A stretch of 64,000 nucleotides of DNA from CBDBJR01 sp965206445 (GTDB taxonomy: Bacteria > Pseudomonadota > Gammaproteobacteria > Arenicellales > Poriferihabitantaceae): the NCBI GenBank assembly GCA_965206445.1, contig CBDBJR010000002.1:1736001-1800000 (forward strand), given 5' to 3'. Position numbers and translations under genes: made by a program. Under the pieces are notes generated by a model. It ran no database searches and was not told the DNA's origin. It was given only the letters and a program-made list of their open reading frames with translations. Every line of letters starts with the position of its first letter. Within the stretch, counting starts at the first letter, position 1. Positions 45,120-54,227 of the stretch are shown in pieces.

Positions 45120-45767
45120 ATGAAAAATTATCAATCCCGGTTGTTTGAACTGTGTCGACAGCATGGCATCCTTCGATTTGGTGAATTCACGCTCAAATCC
45201 GGCCGCGTCAGCCCCTATTTTTTCAACACCGGGAGGCTGAATAACGGCGAACTATTATCCGAAATCGGCGCCGCGTATGCGCATCTGCTGGTACAGACCA
45301 TCGGCGTCCCGTTTATGCTATACGGCCCGGCCTACAAAGGTATTCCGCTGGTAGCAGCGACCGCATTGCAGCTGTTTAGAGAGCACGATATGTGTGTCGA
45401 CTATGCGTTTAATCGCAAGGAAGCCAAAGACCACGGCGAGGGCGGCAACGTGGTTGGCGCCACCCTTAAAGACAGCGTCGTTATCATTGACGATGTTATC
45501 ACCGTCGGCACATCGATCAAAGAATCGGCTGACGTCATTCAAGCCCACGGCGCCCGGCTACAGGCAGTGGTTATCGCACTGGACCGGCAGGAGCGGAGCA
45601 CCGACAGCGCATTCTCTGCGGTACAGACCATCGAGCAAACCTACGCTATCCCGGTTTTCTCTATTCTGAAATTACGGGATTTGATTCACTACATCGAGCA
45701 GACGCAATCGGAGCCGAAAATCGTGTCACAGATGCGGGATTACCGGCACCGCTATGGCGCCGGATGA
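45120..45767 (+). CDS. pyrE: orotate phosphoribosyltransferase
   Basis: It converts orotate and PRPP to OMP, the substrate of PyrF encoded at 2.1 kb. It has 215 residues with the PRPP-binding motif VVIIDDVITVGTSIKE and the hood residues YGPAYKGIPL. The catalytic loop FNRKEAKDHGEGG carries the Lys and His typical of PyrE. It is divergent from ampG across about 150 bp and converges with the P-II gene. Confidence 0.96.
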   Translation: MKNYQSRLFELCRQHGILRFGEFTLKSGRVSPYFFNTGRLNNGELLSEIGAAYAHLLVQTIGVPFMLYGPAYKGIPLVAATALQLFREHDMCVDYAFNRKEAKDHGEGGNVVGATLKDSVVIIDDVITVGTSIKESADVIQAHGARLQAVVIALDRQERSTDSAFSAVQTIEQTYAIPVFSILKLRDLIHYIEQTQSEPKIVSQMRDYRHRYGAG

Positions 45768-45824
45768 AAAACCGGGAATCACCCAGGCGCTCGCGGCGTA
45801 CCCATTCGCGGCGTGCTGAGCGAA

Positions 45825-46163
45825 TCAGATTGCCTCGTCGTCCATTTCACCGGTCCGGATTCTGACTGCTTTTTCCAGATCATAGACAAATATTTTGCCG
45901 TCTCCCAGCCGACCGCTCCGCGACGCCTGGATAATCACATCAACCACTTCATCCAACCGCCGGGAAGGCACCGCGAGCTCGAGTTTGACTTTCGGCACAA
46001 AATCAACCACATATTCCGCCCCTCGATACAGCTCGGTATGGCCTTTTTGTCGGCCAAATCCCCGCACTTCGGTAATCGTCATCCCCTGGACGCCAATTTC
46101 CGATAGCGCATCACGCACATCATCCAATTTGAATGGTTTGATAATCGCCGTGAGCAATTTCAT
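45825..46163 (-). CDS. glnB: P-II nitrogen regulatory protein (GlnB/GlnK)
   Basis: A 112-residue trimeric signal protein sensing 2-oxoglutarate, ATP/ADP and glutamine. Tyr51, the uridylylation site, sits in the T loop GHTELYRGAEYVVDF; the C-terminal signature GDGKIFVYDLEKAVRIRTGE is complete. It would control NtrB and GlnE, whose target GlnA is encoded at 31 kb. N-terminal residues resemble GlnK and C-terminal ones GlnB. No amtB follows, which favours GlnB, but the paralogue call is uncertain. Confidence 0.9.
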   Translation of the reverse strand: MKLLTAIIKPFKLDDVRDALSEIGVQGMTITEVRGFGRQKGHTELYRGAEYVVDFVPKVKLELAVPSRRLDEVVDVIIQASRSGRLGDGKIFVYDLEKAVRIRTGEMDDEAI

Positions 46164-46184
46164 AGCCGCGCCCTGTCACTAACA

Positions 46185-46203
46185 GCCCGGCGGCCAGCCG
46201 GGC
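46185..46203 (-). terminator. GC hairpin between tRNA-Arg and glnB
   Basis: GCCCGGC and GCCGGGC flank a 5-nt loop, a perfect 7-bp stem located 22 bp upstream of glnB and about 60 bp after tRNA-Arg. There is no T run, so it may be a weak tRNA-operon terminator or part of the glnB leader. Confidence 0.35.
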
Positions 46204-46263
46204 GATGGGTTTGCCGGAATATGAGCGCTGGCGACGGCATAACCGCGCTGGAACGGGCAAAAA

Positions 46264-46340
46264 TGGCGCGCCCGGAAGGATTCGAACCTCCGACCGCCTG
46301 GTTCGTAGCCAGGTACTCTATCCAACTGAGCTACGGGCGC
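46264..46340 (-). tRNA. tRNA-Arg (anticodon ACG)
   Basis: A full cloverleaf on the minus strand: acceptor GCGCCCG/CGGGCGC, anticodon loop CTACGAA and T loop GGTTCGAATCC. The 3' CCA is encoded. Anticodon ACG, read as ICG after deamination, decodes CGN arginine. It is the last member of the csrA-tRNA-Ser-tRNA-Arg run. Confidence 0.97.
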
Positions 46341-46404
46341 TTGACAAAACATCGTACATTTCACCGGCCGAGCCAACCACCGCATTCGGCGGATGCGGCC
46401 AATC

Positions 46405-46497
46405 TGGCGGAGAGGGAGGGATTCGAACCCTCGATGGGGCTACAAACCCCATACTCCCTTAGCAGGGGAGCGCCTTCAGCCGCTCGGCCACCTCTCC
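46405..46497 (-). tRNA. tRNA-Ser (anticodon GCT)
   Basis: A class II tRNA with a long variable arm. The acceptor is GGAGAGG/CCTCTCC with G at the discriminator position and encoded CCA; the anticodon loop CTGCTAA gives GCT, decoding AGC/AGU. It lies 64 bp before tRNA-Arg and follows csrA, the arrangement known from Pseudomonas. Confidence 0.97.
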
Positions 46498-46665
46498 GAT
46501 ATAACACAGACCAGCCGGCTTCAAGCCGGCGGTGGAAAAATCTCGAACCGATATGCGCACGCGACAGTAACCACACAAAACGGGATGCAACAGGTGACAT
46601 CCGGAAAAAAGCCGCCGCTATTGGCGCGACTTCCGGCCCACATTCAGGCGCAACCTCTGACCGAA

Positions 46666-46696
46666 ATTCAGGCCCGGATTCAGGCCCGGATTCAGG
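46666..46696. repeat. short tandem repeat at the 3' end of csrA
   Basis: The 12-bp unit ATTCAGGCCCGG occurs twice in direct succession and then partly a third time (ATTCAGG), overlapping the csrA stop codon. Degenerate copies continue for about 50 bp toward tRNA-Ser. Confidence 0.7.
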
Positions 46697-46937
46697 AATT
46701 ATGCGGGTCACCCTGATCGGAAGCGGGGTGAACTTCATCGTAATTCGGCTGACTGGAGCCATCCTCTCCCGACTGCTCATTCTTGATACGATAGTAAATT
46801 TCCTCACGATGAACCGGCACATCCCGTGGGGCATTAATGCCAATTCGCACTTGGGTACCGCGTACGCCCAATACGGTCATACGTACTTCATCGCCGATAT
46901 AAACGGATTCACCAATCCGACGAGTCAAGATCAACAT
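46692..46937 (-). CDS. csrA: carbon storage regulator CsrA (RsmA)
   Basis: An 81-residue post-transcriptional regulator that binds GGA motifs in mRNA leaders. The conserved body MLILTRRIGESVYIG through VHREEIYYRI (1-51) includes the key Leu4 and Arg44. The ~30-residue acidic, polar tail is longer than the E. coli protein (61 residues). The ATG is fixed by AGGAGA eight bases upstream; a longer in-frame extension is not supported. It sits in the conserved lysC-csrA-tRNA-Ser order. Confidence 0.96.
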   Translation of the reverse strand: MLILTRRIGESVYIGDEVRMTVLGVRGTQVRIGINAPRDVPVHREEIYYRIKNEQSGEDGSSQPNYDEVHPASDQGDPHNS

Positions 46938-47105
46938 TATTTTTCTCCTGAATTTAGCCCTGAGCTTAGGTTTACCTGCCACTCGATACCCAAAACCGCC
47001 AACATCCCAGGCACCCTGGCAACTCGGTATCGGAGATGAACGGTAAACAATCCCGATCAAATTTACAAGTCCGAAAACCGATATTTTCGGCCCAAACCAG
47101 GCTGT

Positions 47106-48320
47106 TTATGTGTCGAGATCGAACGCCTTGTGCAGCGTTCTCACCGCCAGCTCGGTATATTCTTTTTCGATGGTAACCGAAATTTTGATCTCGGATGTCG
47201 AAATCATCTGAATATTGATACCTTTTTCCGACAACGCACCGAACATCTGCGTGGCGATGCCGGCATGCGAGCGCATGCCGACCCCCACTACCGAGATTTT
47301 GGCCAGATCGCTGTCGCCGACCACTTCACGGGCCCCAAACTCGGCCGCCACCGGGCGCAAAATATCCAGACAAGCCACCAAATCCGTGCTGTGAACCGTA
47401 AAGGTGAGGTCGGTCAGGCCGTCAATACCGACATTTTGTACAATCATATCGACATTGACATGGGCATCGGATACCGGGCCGAGCAGGCCAAAGGCAATGC
47501 CCGGCTTGTCCGGCACACCGCGCACGGTGACCTTGGCCTCATCACGACTATAGGTAATTCCAGAAATCAGCGGTTGTTCCATCGACGTATTCTCTATGTT
47601 AATCAACGTGCCTGCGCCATTTTCAAACGACGACAGAACACGCAATGGGACGTGATATTTGCCGGCAAACTCCACCGAACGGATTTGCAGCACCTTGGCC
47701 CCGGCGCCGGACAGCTCCAGCATTTCTTCAAACGTGAGGTAGTCCAGCCGTCTGGCCTCCGGCACGATTCTCGGATCAGCAGTATAGACCCCGTCCACAT
47801 CGGTGTAAATCCGGCACTCATCGGCTTGTAATGCGACCGCCATGGCGACCGCCGTGGTATCCGTGCCGCCGCGCCCCAGCGTGGTGATATTGCGGCCTCT
47901 GTCTATCCCCTGAAACCCGGTGATCACCACCACGCCGCCCTGCTCCAAATCCTGTTTGACCCGCTCAACCTGGATCTCTTCGATCCGCGCCTGGCCGTAG
48001 ACTCGATTGGTGACAATTTCAACCTGAAACGCGGTATAGGATTTCGCCTTGATGCCGATGTGGTTGAGCGCAATCGCCAGCAAAGCGGCACTAACCTGCT
48101 CGCCGGTTGACGCCAGCGCATCCATTTCCCGCCTCGAAGGCGCCGGCGCAATCTGTCGAGCCAGCCCCAGCAGCCGATTGGTTTCACCGCTGATTGCGGA
48201 CACCACCACCACGATGCGATGCCCTTGACGCACGCCGGCCGCCACATTTTCTGCGACCGCCTGAATGCGCTCGATGCTGCCGACAGAAGTACCGCCGTAT
48301 TTTTCGATAATCAGTGCCAT
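47106..48320 (-). CDS. lysC: aspartokinase
   Basis: It phosphorylates aspartate, opening the lysine, threonine, methionine and diaminopimelate pathways. It has 404 residues: a kinase domain starting KYGGTSVGSIERI with the substrate region GRGGTDTTAVAMA, and two C-terminal ACT repeats (about 265-400, including PGIAFGLLGPVSDAHVNVDMI in part) for lysine/threonine feedback. It supplies the pathway of Hom at 14-15 kb. Its start overlaps the end of a glycosyltransferase remnant by 10 bp. Confidence 0.96.
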   Translation of the reverse strand: MALIIEKYGGTSVGSIERIQAVAENVAAGVRQGHRIVVVVSAISGETNRLLGLARQIAPAPSRREMDALASTGEQVSAALLAIALNHIGIKAKSYTAFQVEIVTNRVYGQARIEEIQVERVKQDLEQGGVVVITGFQGIDRGRNITTLGRGGTDTTAVAMAVALQADECRIYTDVDGVYTADPRIVPEARRLDYLTFEEMLELSGAGAKVLQIRSVEFAGKYHVPLRVLSSFENGAGTLINIENTSMEQPLISGITYSRDEAKVTVRGVPDKPGIAFGLLGPVSDAHVNVDMIVQNVGIDGLTDLTFTVHSTDLVACLDILRPVAAEFGAREVVGDSDLAKISVVGVGMRSHAGIATQMFGALSEKGINIQMISTSEIKISVTIEKEYTELAVRTLHKAFDLDT

Positions 48321-48451
48321 GGTATGCCGGTTAGAACCTGAATGATCGCATTGAAAATGTCGTCAATATCCAAACGCAGCAGCGCCGTGATCACCTCGAT
48401 CAGATCCGCAGTGGGCTCATACGCGGGAATCAGAATAGCAGTTCGAGACAT
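48311..48451 (-). pseudogene. N-terminal remnant of a GT2-type glycosyltransferase
   Basis: Only 46 codons, opening MSRTAILIPAYEPTADLIEVI, which is the typical first strand and helix of family 2 glycosyltransferases. The expected VVDDGS nucleotide-binding motif and the rest of the protein are missing; the frame ends in the lysC start. It overlaps the end of the GT39-like gene by 35 bp, as operon partners do. It looks like the leftover of a lipid-linked sugar transferase after an internal deletion reaching lysC. Confidence 0.6.
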
Positions 48452-49865
48452 GTCGGAAATAATGCCGGAAATAATGTATGCACCAGACCGGCATAGCAAC
48501 CGCCATGCCATACATCACCGGGCGCATAGGAATAGAATAACGCGGATACGGTGCGCCTATCGTGTGCATTAAGATGAAATAAAAAATCAGCAGCGACAAT
48601 AATCGCAGCGTAAACAGGAATGCCGACGGCATCTGCCTGGAGGCGGGCAGCCAGGCTGCGACCGCGCTCATCAAACACAATAACACCAGAACCGGATGCG
48701 TTATATGCATCAGCGCATGCGTTGTCTTCAACCACAGGTTGTAGGTATACGGTGTTTGTATCACCGGGTAGACAAATACGTCGCCCGCACCGGCAATGAT
48801 ATCCCAGGAAAAAACGGTTAGCAGTTTGCCCCACAAATACCATTGAATGTAGGTCCAGGGTTGTTCCGCTACGCGCCGGGACAATTCGTCAAACAACGTT
48901 TGTGAGGTCAGCTGAACGGTTTCAATCCACGGATCAAAGCGATAGGCAAACCCGGTCGTTTGCGGCTGAAAATTATACATCATATCCGGGTACATGCCGT
49001 GATATATGCTGGCTATGCTCAGGGTTGGATCGGTAATACTGCCCAATAGCAGATAATTGCGAATGAGCCAGGGGGCGACGACGAGAGCAAACCCGGCAAG
49101 CAACAGCAGCGGCCTTATCCGGCTGTGCCGATTGGCGGTAGCAAATAGAAAAATGCACAGTACCGGTAAAAACCCTTGTATCCACGGACGGGTCAGCGTT
49201 GCCAGCCCCAGCAGCCCCCCGGCCAAACCGAACAACCATAATCGCGCCTGCAGCAAACGACTTGCCAATGCGAGAAATGCAACCAGGAAAAAACAAAACA
49301 GGGTTTCCGTCAACAAATAGGTATTCATACTCACCAGATGCGGGCTGCAGGCGGTCAAAAATGCCACCAGCACCGCCCAGCCACGCCCCAATCCGAGGAA
49401 TAAAAAGTACGCCAGAATAATCGTCAGAGCACTCAATAGCGCTTGAGCTGCCAACAGCCAGGTATAGTTCAGAAAACCGTCGGCGTTGACAAACATACTG
49501 ACCAACAGAGGGTATCCGGGGGTAACCAGCGCATCCGGCTGAAGCTGCTCGGGCTGCCCCTGTGCGCCAATAGCGCTATAGGAATACAGCCCAAAATTCT
49601 TTAGATTGTATGCATACAAAAGATATTTGGCCGCATCCGCCCGTACCGGGGTGTTGACCTGCGTGTCCGATAGCGCAATGTAACGCAACATCGCACCCAG
49701 CAAAAACACGAGCAGCAACACAAGCGGACAAATCGATGCGCTTTTCATCTGCGCGGATATTCTGTCGATGAGCGCAGGGCGAACGGTCGTGATCAATGGT
49801 GGAGATAGGGTCTGGTTGATCTGTTTCACCGCGCCGAATTTCATGCGCGATTCGAAGCCGTCCAT
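48417..49865 (-). CDS. GT39-like multi-spanning glycosyltransferase-family membrane protein
   Basis: A protein of about 482 residues with 10-12 predicted membrane helices, resembling the ArnT/PMT (GT-C) superfamily that moves sugars from polyprenyl-phosphate donors. The first periplasmic loop has the acidic residues expected of GT-C catalysts (APVRADAAKYLLYAYNL region). The apparent first codon could be GTG three codons upstream or M at 49748. It interrupts the usual alaS-lysC adjacency and is followed by a broken GT2 gene that might have made its lipid-linked donor. The acceptor is unknown. Confidence 0.75.
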   Translation of the reverse strand: MDGFESRMKFGAVKQINQTLSPPLITTVRPALIDRISAQMKSASICPLVLLLVFLLGAMLRYIALSDTQVNTPVRADAAKYLLYAYNLKNFGLYSYSAIGAQGQPEQLQPDALVTPGYPLLVSMFVNADGFLNYTWLLAAQALLSALTIILAYFLFLGLGRGWAVLVAFLTACSPHLVSMNTYLLTETLFCFFLVAFLALASRLLQARLWLFGLAGGLLGLATLTRPWIQGFLPVLCIFLFATANRHSRIRPLLLLAGFALVVAPWLIRNYLLLGSITDPTLSIASIYHGMYPDMMYNFQPQTTGFAYRFDPWIETVQLTSQTLFDELSRRVAEQPWTYIQWYLWGKLLTVFSWDIIAGAGDVFVYPVIQTPYTYNLWLKTTHALMHITHPVLVLLCLMSAVAAWLPASRQMPSAFLFTLRLLSLLIFYFILMHTIGAPYPRYSIPMRPVMYGMAVAMPVWCIHYFRHYFRHVSNCYSDSRV

Positions 49866-49972
49866 GACCGACACCCGGTCAATCGATGAATGTCAGCTCG
49901 GCAGCGTTCGGCACTCGAACCATACGGTCATCCAACCGGAGCGTATCAAGGCGTTGCACACACCGCCGCCAC

Positions 49973-52657
49973 TCACGCGGCGGCCTGCTCCTCGACCCAC
50001 TGCAGCGCCCGCGCAAAGGCGGCCGCAATCCCCGCCGCATTGGTGCCGCCGCCCTGAGCCAGCTCCGCTTTGCCGCCGCCTTTGCCGCCGACCAACGGCG
50101 ACAGCGTTCGAATCAGATCGCCGGCCGCATAACGCGCCGCCAAATCCCGGGTGACCCCGGCCAGCAGCGTCACCTTGCCGTGCCGGACCCCGGCAACCAC
50201 AACCACCCCGCTGGCCAGCTTCTGCTTCCATTGATCGACACTGAGCCGCAATGCCGTGACATCCGCATCATCCAATCGCAATACGGCGACTTTTATGCCG
50301 GCGACTTGCCGCACTGCACCCGCATCGGCGTCGCCTGCGCTCACCGCCAGCTTCGCTTGCAGCGTCTGGATTTGTCGCTGCTGCTGCTTTTGCATTTCAA
50401 CCAGGCTGTGCACCTTGTCCGGCAACTGTTCCGGCACGGTTTTAAGCTGCATCGACAGCGCACGCAGCGACGCCAGTTGTGCGCTCACATACGCCTGTGC
50501 GCCGGCCCCGCTGAGCGCGTCAATGCGCCGGACACCGGAGGCCACCCCGGTTTCCGACACGATCACAAACTGGCCGATATCGCCGCTGCGAGCGACATGC
50601 GTGCCGCCGCATAACTCGAATGACGCCGCCCCCATTTTGATCGTGCGCACCTGGTCGTCGTATTTTTCACCAAACAACGCCTCCGCGCCGGCCGCCCTGG
50701 CCCGCTCCAGCGCCATGGTTTCCACCTGGGCCGCATGATTTTCCCTGATCCAGTCGTTGACCCGATGCGCAATCGCCTGCAGCTCCGGCTCGGTCAGCGG
50801 GGTGAAATGGACAAAATCAAACCGCAGTCGATCCGCGGTGACCAGTGAGCCTTTTTGCTGTACATGCTCGCCCAACACCGTTTTCAGCGCGGCGTGCAGC
50901 AAATGCGTCGCCGAATGATTGCAGGCGATGCGACGGCGCCGGTCGGCGCATACTTCGGCCCGGCCGCGATCGCCTTGTTTCACCCGACCTCGCTCCAGCC
51001 TGCCGATATGACAGATGACCCTGCCGCCGAGATAACGGGTATCCTGCACCGCGAATAGCGCGCCGTCACGGAATGTAATTGTGCCCTGATCGCCTGCCTG
51101 CCCGCCGCTTTCGGCATAAAATGGCGTTTGCTCCAGCACCAGCATCTGTGCACCGTCCTGGTTTGCCGACAAGGCGTCTACCGGTTCGTATTCGAGCAGC
51201 AAACGCGACAGCACCACCTCGCTGTCGAGCACAGTATGGCCGATAAATCCGGTCGCAGCCAAATCACCGAGCGCCTGTTCGAGCCGGTCGTTGGGGCGCA
51301 GCTCCAACCCATCGGTATCGCCGCCCGCCATCGCACCCGGCTCGACCTCCGCCGCCGCTCGAGTAAACCGATCCGCCGCTCGGGCGCGCTTGCGCTGCTG
51401 CTTCATCGTGGCCTCAAATCCGGCCAGATCGGTGCCCAGTCCCCTTTCCCGGGCCACATCGGCCGTCATATCCGCCGGAAAACCAAACGTATCGTACAGT
51501 TTGAACACCACGTGACCGGGGACGTCACCACCTTGGAGCGCGGCGATCTCCTGATGCAGAATTTTCAACCCCTGATCCAGAGTTTCGTTGAATTTTTCAT
51601 TTTCACGCTGCAATACCCGCTCAATATGCGCTTGCTGCCGGATCAATTCGGGATAGGCGTCGCCCATTTGCGCTATCAGCGGCCCGACCAGCCGATGCAT
51701 AAACGCCGGTTGGCAGCCCAACTGATGGCCATGGCGAATCGCGCGGCGCGCAATGCGGCGCAGGACATAGCCGCGCCCCTCGTTGGACGGCAAAACGCCA
51801 TCCAAAATCAAAAACGCCGTCGAGCGGATATGATCGGCAATCACGCGCAAGGAATGCGCCTGCATATCATCCGTCCCCATCACCCTGGCAACGGCGGCAA
51901 TCAGATGCTGAAATAAATCGATCTCGTAATTACTGTGCACCCCCTGCAATACCGCGGCCATGCGCTCCAGCCCCATGCCGGTATCCACCGACGGCTGCGG
52001 CAATGGTTGCAGCGTGCCGTCAGCGCTGCGATTGAACTGCATGAAGACCAGATTCCAAATCTCCACATACCGATCACCGTCTTGTTCCGGCGTACCGGGC
52101 GGCCCGCCGGCAACCTCCGGGCCATGGTCATAAAAGATTTCCGAGCACGGCCCGCATGGCCCGGTCTCGCCCATTTGCCAAAAATTGTCCTGCGCCCCGA
52201 TGCGGGTCACGCGCCCCGGGTCAACGCCAATCTGATTTATCCAGATATCAGCGGCCTCATCATCCTGCTCAAAAACCGTGACCCACAGCCGCTCCCGGGG
52301 CAGCCCAAAGCCTTCGCACAATAATTCCCAGGCAAGATGAATCGCCCGCTGTTTGAAATAGTCGCCAAAGCTGAAATTGCCCAGCATCTCAAAAAAAGTA
52401 TGGTGGCGAGCGGTATAACCGACATTTTCAAGGTCGTTGTGCTTACCGCCGGCGCGCACACAACGCTGCGCCGTGACCGCCCGCCGATAGGGGCGCGACT
52501 GATTGCCCAGAAAAACCTCCTTGAACTGCACCATGCCGGAGTTGGTAAACAACAGGCTCGGGTCGTGTTCCGGCACCAGCGGGCCGCTGGCAACAATAGT
52601 ATGATCGTGGTCGGCGAAATAATTCAGAAACAGCTGCCGAATATCGGAGGTTCGCAT
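49973..52657 (-). CDS. alaS: alanyl-tRNA synthetase
   Basis: Charges tRNA-Ala. It has 894 residues: class II catalytic domain with motif TARHHTFFEMLGNFSFGDYF and GMGLERMAAVLQG, the editing domain with zinc ligands in CNHSATHLLH and ELCGGTH, and the C-terminal DHHA1 domain GGKGGGKAELAQGGG. The start MRTSDIRQLFLNYF is standard. It lies 38 bp after recX on the same strand, in the recA-recX-alaS order. Confidence 0.98.
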   Translation of the reverse strand: MRTSDIRQLFLNYFADHDHTIVASGPLVPEHDPSLLFTNSGMVQFKEVFLGNQSRPYRRAVTAQRCVRAGGKHNDLENVGYTARHHTFFEMLGNFSFGDYFKQRAIHLAWELLCEGFGLPRERLWVTVFEQDDEAADIWINQIGVDPGRVTRIGAQDNFWQMGETGPCGPCSEIFYDHGPEVAGGPPGTPEQDGDRYVEIWNLVFMQFNRSADGTLQPLPQPSVDTGMGLERMAAVLQGVHSNYEIDLFQHLIAAVARVMGTDDMQAHSLRVIADHIRSTAFLILDGVLPSNEGRGYVLRRIARRAIRHGHQLGCQPAFMHRLVGPLIAQMGDAYPELIRQQAHIERVLQRENEKFNETLDQGLKILHQEIAALQGGDVPGHVVFKLYDTFGFPADMTADVARERGLGTDLAGFEATMKQQRKRARAADRFTRAAAEVEPGAMAGGDTDGLELRPNDRLEQALGDLAATGFIGHTVLDSEVVLSRLLLEYEPVDALSANQDGAQMLVLEQTPFYAESGGQAGDQGTITFRDGALFAVQDTRYLGGRVICHIGRLERGRVKQGDRGRAEVCADRRRRIACNHSATHLLHAALKTVLGEHVQQKGSLVTADRLRFDFVHFTPLTEPELQAIAHRVNDWIRENHAAQVETMALERARAAGAEALFGEKYDDQVRTIKMGAASFELCGGTHVARSGDIGQFVIVSETGVASGVRRIDALSGAGAQAYVSAQLASLRALSMQLKTVPEQLPDKVHSLVEMQKQQQRQIQTLQAKLAVSAGDADAGAVRQVAGIKVAVLRLDDADVTALRLSVDQWKQKLASGVVVVAGVRHGKVTLLAGVTRDLAARYAAGDLIRTLSPLVGGKGGGKAELAQGGGTNAAGIAAAFARALQWVEEQAAA

Positions 52658-52695
52658 AGCTCAATTACAGGCGGGAAACCGGGTCGTATGCAGGC

Positions 52696-53157
52696 TCAGG
52701 CGCCGTCAAAGGGGCGGATCTGATCGTTCATGAAACCGCGTTGTCGGAGAAATCGCGCCTGACGCGCCCACTGTTTATAATCGGCCGGCGGCGCATCGCC
52801 AAACTTTTTCAGCCGGGCCGTATCGGCCAACTGCTGCCACTGATGCGCGTACCCGGACAGCACCGCCTGAATAATCCCGGGCTCGATGCGATGCTGCTCC
52901 AATTCATGGTTCACCTGCACCGGCCCTTTGCCGCTGCCCACCCGAACCCGGCAAAGCTGCTCGGCAAAACGGCGGTCGGATTGGGCGCCCTGCGCCGCCA
53001 GCTCCTGCAATAGTGTTTGCATACAGGCCGCATCGGCTTCCCCCCCGGCACTCAGCTTCCGCTCGAGCTCAAACACGCTGTGCTCGCGCCGGGCCAGGTA
53101 CGTCAGCGCTTTGTCCCGCAACGTACGATAAAGCAATGGCTGCGCGGACGTGGACAA
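52696..53157 (-). CDS. recX: RecX regulatory protein
   Basis: A 153-residue helical repeat protein that binds RecA filaments and limits their activity. Typical features are ALTYLARREHSVFELERKL and QSDRRFAEQLCRVRVGSGKGP. It follows recA by 32 bp. The apparent start is TTG; no ATG is available nearby and a GGGGG run just upstream may serve as the ribosome site. Confidence 0.93.
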   Translation of the reverse strand: MSTSAQPLLYRTLRDKALTYLARREHSVFELERKLSAGGEADAACMQTLLQELAAQGAQSDRRFAEQLCRVRVGSGKGPVQVNHELEQHRIEPGIIQAVLSGYAHQWQQLADTARLKKFGDAPPADYKQWARQARFLRQRGFMNDQIRPFDGA

Positions 53158-53189
53158 TGCCCCCAGATAACCCCAATCGGTTTCGCCGC

Positions 53190-54227
53190 CTACGCCTCAG
53201 CCGGCGTATCGATTGCAGGTGCGGCCGACGACGAGGCAGGCAAGCCTTTTTTCTCGCGAATAAGTAATTCTATCTCAGTTGCCATAGCGGGGTTCTCTTT
53301 GAGAAAAAGCCGCACATTGTCACGCCCCTGTCCAATCCGGTCGGCGCCGTAGCTATACCAGGCGCCCGATTTTTCAATCAGCCCCAGCTCCACGCCGAGG
53401 TCAATCAACTCACCCTCTTTGGAAATCCCCTCATTGTAGAGAATATCGAACTCGGTTTGCCTGAACGGCGGTGCGACCTTGTTCTTGATCACCTTCACCC
53501 GGGTCTGGTTGCCCAGCACTTCATCGCCCTTCTTGATTGCGCCAATGCGCCGTATATCGAGCCGCACCGACGCATAGAATTTCAGCGCATTGCCCCCGGT
53601 TGTCGTTTCCGGGTTACCGAACATCACGCCGATTTTTATGCGAATCTGGTTAATGAAGATAACCATGGTGTTGGAGCGCTTGATGTTTGCGGTTAATTTG
53701 CGCAGCGCCTGCGACATCAAACGCGCCTGCAAGCCGACGTGGACATCGCCCATATCGCCTTCGATCTCGGCTTTTGGCGTCAATGCCGCCACCGAGTCGA
53801 TCACCACCACATCCACCGCCGAAGAGCGCACCAGCATATCGGCGATTTCCAGCGCCTGCTCGCCCGTATCCGGCTGCGATACCAGCAAGTCATCGATGTT
53901 GACCCCGAGTCGGGAGGCATAGCCGGGGTCGAGCGCATGTTCGGCGTCGATGAATGCCGCCGTGCCGCCGTTGCGCTGCGCTTCGGCAATAACCGACAGC
54001 GTCATCGTGGTTTTGCCCGACGATTCCGGGCCATAAACCTCGACCACCCGCCCTCTGGGCAAGCCGCCAATCCCCAGCGCGATATCCAGACCGATGGAGC
54101 CGGTGGAATAACAGGCAATATCCTGCGGCACCCCCGAATCGCCCAGCCGCATCACCGAGCCCTTGCCAAACTGACGGTCGATCTGACCGAGCGCCGCGTC
54201 AAGCGCCTTGCGTTTATTTTCGTCCAT
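53190..54227 (-). CDS. recA: RecA recombinase
   Basis: A 345-residue ATP-dependent strand-exchange protein and SOS coprotease. Walker A is GPESSGKTTMTL, Walker B VVVIDSVAALTPKAEIEG, and the DNA-binding loop L2 region is NPETTTGGNALKFYASVRLDIRR in part. The ATG is standard (MDENKRKALDAALGQIDRQFGKGSVMRLG in part). The upstream region was searched by eye for a LexA box (CTGT-N8-ACAG) and none was found. Confidence 0.98.
   Translation of the reverse strand: MDENKRKALDAALGQIDRQFGKGSVMRLGDSGVPQDIACYSTGSIGLDIALGIGGLPRGRVVEVYGPESSGKTTMTLSVIAEAQRNGGTAAFIDAEHALDPGYASRLGVNIDDLLVSQPDTGEQALEIADMLVRSSAVDVVVIDSVAALTPKAEIEGDMGDVHVGLQARLMSQALRKLTANIKRSNTMVIFINQIRIKIGVMFGNPETTTGGNALKFYASVRLDIRRIGAIKKGDEVLGNQTRVKVIKNKVAPPFRQTEFDILYNEGISKEGELIDLGVELGLIEKSGAWYSYGADRIGQGRDNVRLFLKENPAMATEIELLIREKKGLPASSSAAPAIDTPAEA

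Noticed and set aside
46692..47060. CsrA extended by 41 residues at the N-terminus
   Set aside because: The extension is unlike CsrA, while the internal ATG has AGGAGA at proper distance and gives the universal MLILTRR start.
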